Shown in pieces: positions 1 to 13,299 of a stretch of 38,316 nucleotides of DNA. The first letter of the stretch is position 1, and each line of letters starts with the position of its first letter. The DNA lies in NCBI GenBank assembly GCA_023406985.1, contig JAEXTK010000033.1, forward strand, positions 1 to 38,316, in the 5' to 3' direction. The translations under genes were made by a program, and so were the position numbers. The notes under the pieces are model-generated. The model was not told the DNA's origin. It ran no database searches and saw only the letters and a program-made list of their open reading frames with translations. Source of the stretch: Spirochaetota bacterium. Lineage in GTDB: Bacteria; Spirochaetota; Spirochaetia; Treponematales; Breznakiellaceae.

Positions 1-1049
1 GGGAAGGAGTTCACCACCACCCCGATCCACACCGCGCCGTAGACGAACATGAGGGCGAGGAAGAGGACGAGCGCTCCGTCCGGCGTCAGGGACAAGGCCC
101 GGGCGATCGGTCCGGTGGCCACGATGACGGACAAGATCGCGGCCAAGGCGAGCAGGCTGGCCCGGATATAGTTCCGCCTGCCCACCCGATGGGCGATGTA
201 GCCCGCCGGGATCGCGAGCGCCACGCCGGAGATGCCCGCCACGCCCTGGGCCAGGGCCGCTTTTCCCGCCGAAACCTTGAGCACCTCCACCAAGTACATG
301 CCGAGGAAGGGCTTCGCGCCTTCGTAGGCCATGAACCAGAAGAAGATCGCGATGAGGATGCGGAGCACGCTCCGGTCGCTGGACGCGAGGATGGTCTTGA
401 GGGAGGCGAGGATCGGCTCCCGCTTTTCCGCCGCCTCCCCATCGGCGCTCCGCTCGCGCACGAAGAGGAGGAGGACGAGGACGGCGCCGACGATGCAGAC
501 GGAGGCGATCACGAAGGGCAGGCGCGCGTTCAAGTCGGCCAGGCGCGCGAGCACGAGCGTGCCGACGATGAGGCCGAAGCCGCCCATCGTGTTGATGACG
601 CCGTTCGCCTCGGACCGATAGTCGCCGGGGATCGTATCCGGCATGAGGGCCACGACGGGACCGCGGACGCTCGTCTTGAAGATGTTGAGGCAGAAGATGG
701 CGGCTATGAGCGTCCAGAACGAGGCGGCCGCGGCGTCGGGGATGAGCGCGAAGAAGACGGCGGCCGCGGGGAGCATGACGACGATGAAGGGCATGCGCCT
801 GCCGATCCGGGTGCGCGTACGGTCGGACCACACCGAAACGATCGGGATGAGCAGGAGTTGGAGGATGTTGTCCAGCGTCATCACCCCGCCGATCGCGGCG
901 TTTGAGCCGATGTACTTCTTGAGGAAGAGCGGCACGTACGTGTCGTAGAGGGGATCCATCAAGCCCATCGTGAAGAACCCGAAGCCTATCAGGAAGGTGA
1001 GGCCCAAATAGCGCCCGAAACCGGTTCGTTCCTCGGCATTTTTCGCCAT
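1..1049 (-). CDS. MFS transporter, SLC45/GPH-like, C-terminus cut by window edge
   Basis: The minus-strand frame is open from an ATG at 1049 to the left window edge, giving about 349 codons. A good AAGGAG ribosome-binding site precedes the ATG. The protein is strongly hydrophobic with many predicted membrane helices. After the second helix it has the cytoplasmic loop WSDRTRTRIGRRMPF, the D-R-T-x-x-R-x-G-R-R form of the MFS motif seen in sucrose/SLC45 and glycoside-pentoside-hexuronide carriers. A charged central loop (RERSADGEAAEKRE) separates the two six-helix halves, and a second GRR loop (HRVGRRNYIR) follows in the C-terminal half. The likely role is proton- or sodium-coupled sugar or glycoside transport across the inner membrane, but the substrate cannot be told. 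It is divergent from the ribosomal cluster and is not part of it. Confidence 0.85.
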   Translation of the reverse strand, partial: MAKNAEERTGFGRYLGLTFLIGFGFFTMGLMDPLYDTYVPLFLKKYIGSNAAIGGVMTLDNILQLLLIPIVSVWSDRTRTRIGRRMPFIVVMLPAAAVFFALIPDAAAASFWTLIAAIFCLNIFKTSVRGPVVALMPDTIPGDYRSEANGVINTMGGFGLIVGTLVLARLADLNARLPFVIASVCIVGAVLVLLLFVRERSADGEAAEKREPILASLKTILASSDRSVLRILIAIFFWFMAYEGAKPFLGMYLVEVLKVSAGKAALAQGVAGISGVALAIPAGYIAHRVGRRNYIRASLLALAAILSVIVATGPIARALSLTPDGALVLFLALMFVYGAVWIGVVVNSF

Positions 1050-1070
1050 ATTTCGCTCCTTGCGTTTTAT

Positions 1071-1116
1071 TGCGCGAACGCGCATAGTATACGCGAAGAG
1101 GGCATGCGAACGCGCA
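1071..1116 (-). promoter_or_regulatory. Promoter and candidate operator pair for the MFS gene
   Basis: On the minus strand a TATACT -10 box lies at 1091-1086, upstream of the MFS start at 1049. No good -35 is seen; the nearest is TTGCGC with an over-long 20-base spacer. Two copies of GCGAACGCGCA (1074-1084 and 1106-1116) lie 32 bases apart, flanking the -10. The proximal copy is the core of a perfect inverted repeat TGCGCG-AA-CGCGCA (1071-1084). Two like-oriented sites about three helical turns apart around a -10 suggest a repressor operator. This is inference, and no regulator gene is in view. Confidence 0.45.
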
Positions 1117-1148
1117 AGAAAAAACCATAAGCCGCTCCGCCGGTCGCC

Positions 1149-1178
1149 TTGACATAGGGGCACCTATCCTGCTATCTT
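1149..1178 (+). promoter_or_regulatory. Sigma70-type promoter for tRNA-Thr and the ribosomal cluster
   Basis: A consensus -35 TTGACA lies at 1149-1154. After an 18-base spacer comes a -10 TATCTT at 1173-1178, preceded by TG one base upstream (extended -10). The tRNA-Thr gene starts about 30 bases further on. This is the only strong promoter seen before rpmG, secE, nusG and rplK, so it probably feeds the whole first section. The spacer holds a short inverted repeat, ATAGG-GGCA-CCTAT (1154-1167), that could be an operator or chance. Confidence 0.75.
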
Positions 1179-1208
1179 CACCGAGCGTCGTTTTTCCCGC
1201 GTCATTAC

Positions 1209-1281
1209 GCCCTTGTAGCTCAGTCGGCAGAGCACATCCATGGTAAGGATGAGGTCAACGGTTCGATTCCGTTCGAGGGCT
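1209..1281 (+). tRNA. tRNA-Thr (GGT anticodon)
   Basis: The sequence folds as a complete cloverleaf. The acceptor arms GCCCTTG (1209-1215) and CGAGGGC (1274-1280) pair with one G-T. There is a D-loop with the usual AGCTCAG start, an anticodon stem CATCC/GGATG around loop ATGGTAA (anticodon GGT), and a T-arm with GGTTCGATTCC. The discriminator base is T at 1281. CCA is not encoded and must be added after transcription. It reads ACC and ACU threonine codons. It is the first gene after the promoter and shares a transcript with rpmG. Confidence 0.96.
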
Positions 1282-1379
1282 TGGATTTTGCCGGTAAGCA
1301 GGACGAAGTTTCAAGGCGAACGCCGCTCCGCGGCTCCCGCGGGCTTTAGTTTCGAGTGCCGGCGTTAAGGGGATAGGGT

Positions 1380-1553
1380 ATGGCTTCCAAGAAAACCGCA
1401 GTTGAACTGATCGCGCTCCAGTGCAGCGAGTGCAAGCGCAAGAACTACACCACGAAGAAAAATCGTCGGAATACGCAGGAAAAGCTCGAACTCAACAAAT
1501 ACTGCAAGTTTGACCGCAAGCATACCCTGCACAAGGAAACGAAGGTTAAGTAG
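1380..1553 (+). CDS. rpmG: Large ribosomal subunit protein bL33
   Basis: This 57-residue basic protein matches the bL33 family in length and pattern. The YTTKKNRRNT segment and the KLELNKYC...HTLHKETK C-terminal half are typical. It sits near the E-site of the 50S subunit. The zinc ribbon is incomplete: Cys15 and Cys18 form the first knuckle, but the second has Cys42 followed by Asp45 instead of a second Cys. Metal binding may therefore be weakened, or Asp45 or His48 may substitute. The gene is sandwiched between tRNA-Thr and tRNA-Trp, and its stop is eight bases before tRNA-Trp, so the transcript must be processed by tRNA nucleases. It is shorter than the usual ORF-calling limits. Confidence 0.96.
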   Translation: MASKKTAVELIALQCSECKRKNYTTKKNRRNTQEKLELNKYCKFDRKHTLHKETKVK

Positions 1554-1561
1554 TCTCTCCT

Positions 1562-1634
1562 AGGCCAGTAGCTCTAATGGTAGAGCGCCGGTCTCCAAAA
1601 CCGGATGTTGCGGGTTCGAATCCTGCCTGGCCTG
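1562..1634 (+). tRNA. tRNA-Trp (CCA anticodon)
   Basis: A complete cloverleaf is visible. The acceptor arms are AGGCCAG (1562-1568) and CTGGCCT (1627-1633), and the discriminator is G1634. The anticodon stem CCGGT/ACCGG carries loop CTCCAAA, giving anticodon CCA. The T-arm contains GGGTTCGAATCC. CCA at the 3' end is not encoded. Placement of tRNA-Trp directly before secE-nusG is known from chlamydiae and other bacteria. Here it separates rpmG from secE on what is probably one transcript. Confidence 0.97.
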
Positions 1635-1693
1635 ATGCAGTCGCGCCGCGCTTCCGGTCGGTAGCGTGGGCGACGTTGTCGTATCGTATGCGT

Positions 1694-1740
1694 TCCGCGC
1701 GCCGGATTCCGTATCCGGCGCGCGGACGAAAGCGTCCGCG
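1694..1740 (+). promoter_or_regulatory. Two overlapping strong hairpins before secE
   Basis: A perfect 14-bp stem (1694-1707 with 1713-1726, loop TCCGT) is followed by a perfect 8-bp stem (1721-1728 with 1733-1740, loop AAAG). They share bases 1721-1726, so both cannot fold fully at once. No T-run follows. This could be a processing signal separating tRNA-Trp from the secE-nusG mRNA, or an attenuator-like switch. Confidence 0.6.
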
Positions 1741-1765
1741 TAAGGCGGGCCTTGAGAGGGTTGGC

Positions 1766-1945
1766 ATGAACAAGATCGTCCAGTTTTTCAAGGAATGTTA
1801 CGCCGAGCTCCGCAAGGTTGTCTGGCCGACTCGCGATGACGTGACCGGTTCCGTCAAGGTGGTTATCGTATCCACGATTGTCTTCGCCTTCGTGCTGGGA
1901 CTCGTGGATGCGCTGCTGCTCATCGGCGTGAACCTGGTCTTCTAG
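1766..1945 (+). CDS. secE: Preprotein translocase subunit SecE
   Basis: This 59-residue protein has the minimal SecE architecture. A short amphipathic N-terminal helix carries the family signature ELRKVVWPTRDDV (residues 14-26). One membrane helix follows (about residues 28-55), ending VNLVF. SecE clamps the two halves of SecY in the inner-membrane protein-export channel. The ATG at 1766 is chosen because the signature begins soon after it; the frame is open further upstream only through tRNA-Trp. It is followed 13 bases later by nusG, the usual secE-nusG pair. Its partner secY lies in the same window at 25004. Confidence 0.96.
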   Translation: MNKIVQFFKECYAELRKVVWPTRDDVTGSVKVVIVSTIVFAFVLGLVDALLLIGVNLVF

Positions 1946-1958
1946 CGAAAGGCGAAGC

Positions 1959-2516
1959 ATGTCCACGGGCTGGTACGTCCTCCATACGTATTCCGGATAC
2001 GAGAACAAGATCGAAAAGACCATCCGTATGATGATCGACTCGGGCGACCTCGATAAAGAGGTCGTGCGGGACGTGAAGGTTCCGTCGGAGGAAGTGGTCG
2101 AGGTGCGCGACGGCAAGAAGCGGACCATGACCAAGAAATTCCTGCCCGGCTACATCCTGGTGGAGATGGACCTTCCCGAGCTCGGTTGGAAGGTGGCTTG
2201 TTCGCAGATCAAGAAAATTCAGGGCGTGACCGGCTTCGTCGGCACGCCGGCCAACCGTAGGCCGAATCCCCTCACGGGCGACGAGGCCCGCGCCATTTTG
2301 CAGAAGGCCGGCGAGATCAAGGGCGAGCGCGTGGTCAGGCCGCGGCAGTCCTTCGCCCCCGGCGAGCAGGTCAAGATCATCGACGGTCCCTTCGAGTCCT
2401 TTACGGGGACGATCGAGGAAGTCAACGCCGAGAAGAACAAGCTCAAAGTCATGGTCGGCATCTTCGGGCGCGCGACGCCGGTCGAGGTCGATCTTCTGCA
2501 AGTGGAGAAGATGTAG
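1959..2516 (+). CDS. nusG: Transcription termination/antitermination factor NusG
   Basis: The product is 185 residues, normal for bacterial NusG. The N-terminal NGN domain begins WYVLHTYSGYENK and contains KKFLPGYILVEM and the VGTPANRRP segment. A KOW domain occupies the last 55 residues (FAPGEQVKIIDGPFESFTG...). NusG binds the clamp of RNA polymerase, raises processivity, and links transcription to Rho or to ribosomal protein uS10. Both beta/beta' and uS10 are encoded downstream in this window. Confidence 0.98.
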   Translation: MSTGWYVLHTYSGYENKIEKTIRMMIDSGDLDKEVVRDVKVPSEEVVEVRDGKKRTMTKKFLPGYILVEMDLPELGWKVACSQIKKIQGVTGFVGTPANRRPNPLTGDEARAILQKAGEIKGERVVRPRQSFAPGEQVKIIDGPFESFTGTIEEVNAEKNKLKVMVGIFGRATPVEVDLLQVEKM

Positions 2517-2590
2517 CGAACCGGTAGGTTCGAGCGAACCGGTAGGTTCGTTCTTTATGTTCTTTTGAAACGCGGCACCCGCGAGGGTGC
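2517..2590 (+). promoter_or_regulatory. Tandem duplicated hairpins in the nusG-rplK spacer
   Basis: An 18-base unit containing the perfect hairpin CGAACC-GGTA-GGTTCG occurs twice in direct tandem (2517-2532 and 2535-2550). It is followed by a T-rich but interrupted stretch (TTCTTTATGTTCTTTTG). A third perfect hairpin, GCACCC-GCGA-GGGTGC with a GNRA loop, lies at 2575-2590. The repeats could weaken read-through between nusG and rplK. The T-run is imperfect, so full termination is unlikely. Confidence 0.6.
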
Positions 2591-2753
2591 TTCTCATACG
2601 GCGGGTCGGAGGCAGCGGCGGTCGCGCGAGCGGAGCCAGAGCCGAGCGGCCCGTTCGAGGTGTTACCTCCGTAGATGGGAGTCGCGGCCGTCGGTCGCGG
2701 CGCTACCCCGGCGGGCGGGTCCCGGCCGGGTATACCACGATAGGAGAATACGT
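2591..2753 (+). promoter_or_regulatory. GC-rich leader of the L11-L1 genes
   Basis: This non-coding stretch before rplK is very GC-rich. It contains a small hairpin GAGGT-GTT-ACCTC (2657-2669) and a CCCGGCCGGG palindrome just before the rplK ribosome-binding site GGAG (2743-2746). In many bacteria L1 represses translation of the L11-L1 mRNA by binding the leader. The purine-rich segment GTAGATGGGAG (2671-2681) beside the small hairpin is a place where such a site could be, but I cannot confirm the L1 consensus by eye. No clear promoter was seen here. Confidence 0.3.
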
Positions 2754-3185
2754 ATGGCGAAGAAGAAGGTTGCTGCGATCATCAAGTTGCAGTGCCCGGC
2801 CGGTAAGGCCACTCCCGCTCCGCCCGTCGGCCCGGCTCTCGGTCCGCACGGCGTCAGCGCGCCCCAGTTCGTGCAGCAGTTCAATGACCGCACGAAGGGT
2901 ATGGAAGCCGGACTCATCATTCCGGCCGTCATCACGGTCTATTCCGACAAGTCCTTCACGTTCATCCTGAAGACGCCGCCGGCGTCCGTGCTCGTCAAGA
3001 AGGGCGCGGGAATCGAGAAGGGCTCGAGCGAATCCCACAAGACCAAGGTCGGCAAGCTTTCCAAGGCGAAGCTTGAAGAGATCGCCAAGCTCAAGATGCC
3101 GGACCTCTCGGCTAATGACCTTGAGGCCGCGAAGCGCATCATCGCGGGCACCGCCCGTTCCATGGGCGTCGAGGTGGAGTGGTAG
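2754..3185 (+). CDS. rplK: Large ribosomal subunit protein uL11
   Basis: The 143-residue product is full length. The N-terminal domain has the proline-rich PPVGPALGPHGVS segment (the thiostrepton/micrococcin site in other bacteria). The RNA-binding C-terminal domain ends in IIAGTARSMGVEVEW. With 23S rRNA it forms the GTPase-associated centre and is needed for activation of RelA-type (p)ppGpp synthetases, one of which is encoded at the right end of this window. The start is the ATG with GGAG eight bases upstream. An upstream in-frame extension is rejected because it reads through the leader and is not L11-like. One base separates it from rplA. Confidence 0.98.
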   Translation: MAKKKVAAIIKLQCPAGKATPAPPVGPALGPHGVSAPQFVQQFNDRTKGMEAGLIIPAVITVYSDKSFTFILKTPPASVLVKKGAGIEKGSSESHKTKVGKLSKAKLEEIAKLKMPDLSANDLEAAKRIIAGTARSMGVEVEW

Positions 3186-3186
3186 T

Positions 3187-3867
3187 ATGAAGCACGGAAA
3201 GAAATACCTCGAGAGCGTTAAGAAGTACGACGGCGCCACCGTGTACGAGCTCGGCGAAGCCGCCGACCTCGTGAAGAAGCTCGCGTTCGCCAAGTTCGAC
3301 GAGACCGTCGACGTCTCCGTCAAGCTCAACCTCAAGAAGAGCCAGACGGTGCGCGATACGGTCGTCCTGCCGAACCAGTTCCGCGGCGAGAAGAAGATCC
3401 TCGTTTTCTGCAAGGGCGAGAAGGAAAAAGAAGCCTTGGAGGCCGGCGCCGCGTACGTCGGTTCCGATGAGCTCATCGAGAAGGTGAAGGGCGGCTGGCT
3501 CGATTTCGATATCGCCGTCGCGACCCCGGACATGATGAAGGACGTCGGTAAGCTCGGTATGGTGCTCGGCCGCAAGGGCCTCATGCCGAACCCGAAGACC
3601 GGAACGGTCACCTTCGACCTCAAGGCGGCTCTCGCCGAGCTCAAGAAGGGCCGGGTGGAATTCCGCGTCGACAAGACCGGCGTCATCCACCTCCCGATCG
3701 GCAAGGTCTCCATGGAGGCCGCCAAGATCGCCGAGAACGTGCACGCGGTCATGACCGAAATCAAGCGGAAGAAGCCCGCCGACGCCAAGGGCGACTTCAT
3801 CCAGTCCGTTTCCATCAGCTCCAGCATGGGCCCGGGCGTCTGGGTCGCCATGAAGGACGAGGAGTAA
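3187..3867 (+). CDS. rplA: Large ribosomal subunit protein uL1
   Basis: The protein has 226 residues and two-domain L1 architecture. Domain I residues are at both ends and domain II is inserted in the middle. Family signatures include the central GRKGLMPNPKTGTVT motif and the rRNA-contacting FRVDKTGVIH and PIGK segments. L1 forms the mobile stalk of the 50S subunit that moves deacylated tRNA out of the E-site, and in E. coli it autoregulates the L11-L1 mRNA. The ATG at 3187 follows the rplK stop by one base, indicating translational coupling, and an upstream in-frame read through rplK is spurious. Confidence 0.98.
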   Translation: MKHGKKYLESVKKYDGATVYELGEAADLVKKLAFAKFDETVDVSVKLNLKKSQTVRDTVVLPNQFRGEKKILVFCKGEKEKEALEAGAAYVGSDELIEKVKGGWLDFDIAVATPDMMKDVGKLGMVLGRKGLMPNPKTGTVTFDLKAALAELKKGRVEFRVDKTGVIHLPIGKVSMEAAKIAENVHAVMTEIKRKKPADAKGDFIQSVSISSSMGPGVWVAMKDEE

Positions 3868-3870
3868 GCC

Positions 3871-4410
3871 ATGGCTATCGTCGCCAAGAAAGTTCAGGAC
3901 GCGAAGGTCGCCTCCATCGGCGAGCTCAAGGAGACCTTGGGCGCCGCTCCGGATTATATTTTCGCCGATTACCGCGGGCTCACGGTCGAGCAGATCACGG
4001 CGCTGCGCAAGCAGCTTCGCGCCAAGGACGCCCATTTCAAGGTCGTGAAGAACAACTTCGCGCGCATCGCTTTCGAGCAGCTCGAGGCTCCCGATGTCGC
4101 GAGCTACCTCACGGGCCCCACGGCCGTGGCCATCTCCCCGAAGGACGCGAACGAGGTCGCCAAGATCATGTTCGATTTCTCCAAGGAGACCCCGGCCCTC
4201 AAGGTGAAGGGCGGACTCGTCGGCAAGACGGTGTACGACGCCGCGCAGGTGGAGGCGTTCTCCAAGCTCCCCGGCCGGAAGGAGCTCATCGCGATGCTCA
4301 TGTCGGTGATGAACGCGCCGGCGCGCAACCTCGCCGCCGCCCTCAACGACATCAACGCCCGCCTCGTGCGCACGGTCAAGGCCGTCGCGGACAAGAAGGA
4401 GAGCGCTTAA
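3871..4410 (+). CDS. rplJ: Large ribosomal subunit protein uL10
   Basis: The 179-residue product matches uL10. An N-terminal rRNA-binding domain contains YIFADYRGLTVEQ and the KVVKNNFARIA stretch. A long C-terminal helix (roughly residue 130 on) recruits L7/L12 dimers. It builds the base of the factor-binding stalk. Only three bases separate it from rplA, and its ribosome-binding site (GAGGAG) lies inside the end of rplA. There is therefore no room for the long rplJ leader that E. coli L10-L7/L12 uses for autoregulation. Control may instead act on the structured gap after this gene. Confidence 0.98.
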   Translation: MAIVAKKVQDAKVASIGELKETLGAAPDYIFADYRGLTVEQITALRKQLRAKDAHFKVVKNNFARIAFEQLEAPDVASYLTGPTAVAISPKDANEVAKIMFDFSKETPALKVKGGLVGKTVYDAAQVEAFSKLPGRKELIAMLMSVMNAPARNLAAALNDINARLVRTVKAVADKKESA

Positions 4411-4603
4411 GGCGCTCTCTCCGGAGAATCCGGCCTCGCCGGATTCTCCGCAGGCCTGTTTCGCGGCGGATTTTTCGTCGCGGGCGCCTGGAAAATGTAT
4501 CGAGCGGACCTTCAGGCTTCGGAATGCTGCCGTTCCTGTCGGGCCGATTGAATGAGCGGGAGACCGGCGAAGCCGGGTTTCCCCGAGCGCCCCGAAAGGG
4601 GCG
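4399..4603 (+). promoter_or_regulatory. Series of hairpins between rplJ and rplL
   Basis: Five stems can be drawn. GAGAGCGC-TTAAG-GCGCTCTC (4399-4419) spans the rplJ stop codon. A perfect 12-bp stem CGGAGAATCCGG/CCGGATTCTCCG with loop CCTCG lies at 4422-4450. CGCGGCG/CGTCGCG with one G-T and a T-rich loop is at 4462-4482. CCGGC-GAA-GCCGG is at 4564-4576. CGCCCC-GAAA-GGGGCG with a GNRA tetraloop is at 4588-4603. None has a T-run. The spacer may allow separate processing or expression of L7/L12, which is needed in several copies per ribosome. Confidence 0.65.
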
Positions 4604-4653
4604 GTACGTGGACCGTATGGAACACGAAAGCTATATGCCAAGGAGAAGATAAT

Positions 4654-5037
4654 ATGGCAGCGCTTACCACTGATCAGATTCTGGACGCGATCGCTTCGAT
4701 GACCGTCCTCGAGGTCTCCGCCCTCGTGAAGGCGATGGAAGAGAAGTTCGGCGTTTCCGCCGCGGCCCCCGTGGCCGTCGCGGCCGTCGCCGCCGGCCCC
4801 GCCGCCGCCCCCGCGGAAGAGAAGACCGAGTTCAACGTCATCCTCAAGGCTTTCGAGGACGCGAAGAAGATCGCCGTCATCAAGGAAGTCCGCGCCGTCA
4901 CCGGCCTGGGCCTCAAGGAAGCGAAGGACCTTGTCGAAGGCGCCCCGAAGCCCCTCAAGGAGAACGTCTCCAAGGAAGAGGCCGCCAAGATTAAGGAGCA
5001 GGTCACTGCCGCCGGCGGTACCGTTGAGATTCAGTAA
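4654..5037 (+). CDS. rplL: Large ribosomal subunit protein bL12 (L7/L12)
   Basis: The 127-residue acidic protein has the three standard parts. An N-terminal dimerisation domain covers residues 1-33. An Ala/Pro/Val hinge (AAAPVAVAAVAAGPAAAPAEEK) covers about 36-57. The C-terminal factor-binding domain contains AVIKEVRAVTGLGLKEAKDLVE and ends GGTVEIQ. Multiple dimers sit on L10 and recruit EF-Tu, EF-G, IF2 and RF3. The ATG at 4654 has AAGGAGAAG upstream and gives the family length; an upstream in-frame read would run back through the hairpin spacer. It is isolated on both sides by hairpin-filled gaps, unlike its close-packed neighbours. Confidence 0.98.
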   Translation: MAALTTDQILDAIASMTVLEVSALVKAMEEKFGVSAAAPVAVAAVAAGPAAAPAEEKTEFNVILKAFEDAKKIAVIKEVRAVTGLGLKEAKDLVEGAPKPLKENVSKEEAAKIKEQVTAAGGTVEIQ

Positions 5038-5044
5038 GATCGCG

Positions 5045-5247
5045 GAGAAAATAACGTTCTTTTCTCATTTCCGCCCGGAAACCGGCGATCGGTTTCCGGG
5101 TACGAAGGTGCCGGCTTCGCGCCGGCGCCTTTTCGTAGTCTCTGGACGCTTCTCGAAACCCGGTCGGTTTCTCGAAGCGTCTCCGCGAATCCCGGTGGGA
5201 TTCGCTGCTTGGAAGCGCTGATTTCAAAAGCTGAAGCTTTTGAAATC
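5045..5247 (+). promoter_or_regulatory. Six consecutive hairpins between rplL and rpoB
   Basis: The stems are arranged end to end. GAGAAAA/TTTTCTC is at 5045-5066. A perfect 11-bp stem CCCGGAAACCG/CGGTTTCCGGG lies at 5074-5100. GGTGCCGGC/GCCGGCGCC (5107-5129) is extended by outer arms TACGAA/TTCGTA (5101-5137). GACGCTTC..GAAACC/GGTTTC..GAAGCGTC with a two-base internal mismatch is at 5145-5181. A perfect 9-bp stem GCGAATCCC-GGT-GGGATTCGC is at 5185-5205. A perfect 12-bp stem GATTTCAAAAGC-TGAA-GCTTTTGAAATC is at 5220-5247. No stem is followed by a T-run. E. coli has one attenuator and an RNase III site at this junction; this is far more elaborate. Confidence 0.75.
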
Positions 5248-5295
5248 TTCGATATGTGGCCAAGGTAAAAATACAGGATTCAGAGCGCGCGAGCG

Positions 5296-5319
5296 GTCGG
5301 TACCGACAGGGGGTAACGC

Positions 5320-5327
<8 letters not shown>
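5296..5327 (+). promoter_or_regulatory. Palindrome and start-codon hairpin at rpoB
   Basis: A 12-base palindrome GTCGGTACCGAC (5296-5307) is followed by GTAAC-GCATG-GTTAC (5313-5327). In that second hairpin the rpoB ATG (5320-5322) sits within the five-base loop. The ribosome-binding site AGGGGG overlaps the base of that stem. This could modulate initiation, but the stem is only five base pairs. Confidence 0.35.
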
Positions 5328-8820
<3,493 letters not shown>

Positions 8821-8832
8821 GGGGTTTATAGG

Positions 8833-13107
<4,275 letters not shown>

Positions 13108-13124
13108 GGGTAACGGGACTTCAC

Positions 13125-13161
13125 GGAGCCCGCGCGGCGCGATCGGTGCCGCGCGGGCTCC
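13125..13161 (+). terminator. 14-bp stem-loop after rpoC without a T-run
   Basis: GGAGCCCGCGCGGC (13125-13138) pairs perfectly with GCCGCGCGGGCTCC (13148-13161) around a nine-base loop. The following bases are TTGACG, which form the -35 of the next promoter rather than a T-run. It probably acts as a partial terminator, a 3'-end stabiliser or a processing site at the end of the rplK-rpoC section. Confidence 0.55.
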
Positions 13162-13190
13162 TTGACGAGCTTATAAACGGTCGGTATAGT
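13162..13190 (+). promoter_or_regulatory. Sigma70-type promoter for rpsL-rpsG
   Basis: TTGACG at 13162-13167 and TATAGT at 13185-13190 are separated by exactly 17 bases. This is a near-consensus promoter about 110 bases before rpsL. The -35 begins at the very base of the preceding 14-bp stem, so hairpin and promoter abut. Confidence 0.8.
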
Positions 13191-13299
13191 GACCTACCGT
13201 ATCATGCGAACTCGACCGGGATTCCCATAGGGAAGACCGATTGGTCCATATGCGCGCCGGGTGCTGACCGGAGCGACGCTAAAGGGAGTTTTACAGTTC

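Noticed and set aside
189..905. Plus-strand frame of 238 codons opposite the MFS gene
   Set aside because: The product is Glu/Asp/His/Arg-rich with no fold, whereas the opposite strand gives a clear membrane transporter with motif and ribosome-binding site.
2565..2753. In-frame N-terminal extension of L11
   Set aside because: It runs through the hairpin-rich leader, is Arg/Ser-rich, and the ATG at 2754 has a proper ribosome-binding site and gives the family length.
3139..4641. Minus-strand frame of about 500 codons antisense to rplA and rplJ
   Set aside because: Same codon-bias shadow; it crosses two well-supported ribosomal genes and has no recognisable domain or ribosome-binding site.
4399..5247. 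Reading the rplJ-rplL and rplL-rpoB hairpins as an inserted repeat or CRISPR-like array
   Set aside because: The stems differ in sequence from one another and there are no constant repeats with variable spacers, so neither a CRISPR array nor a repeated mobile element is supported.
13261..13299. GTG at 13261 as the rpsL start
   Set aside because: It would add 13 residues unlike any S12, while the ATG at 13300 gives the conserved MPTINQL start and standard length.
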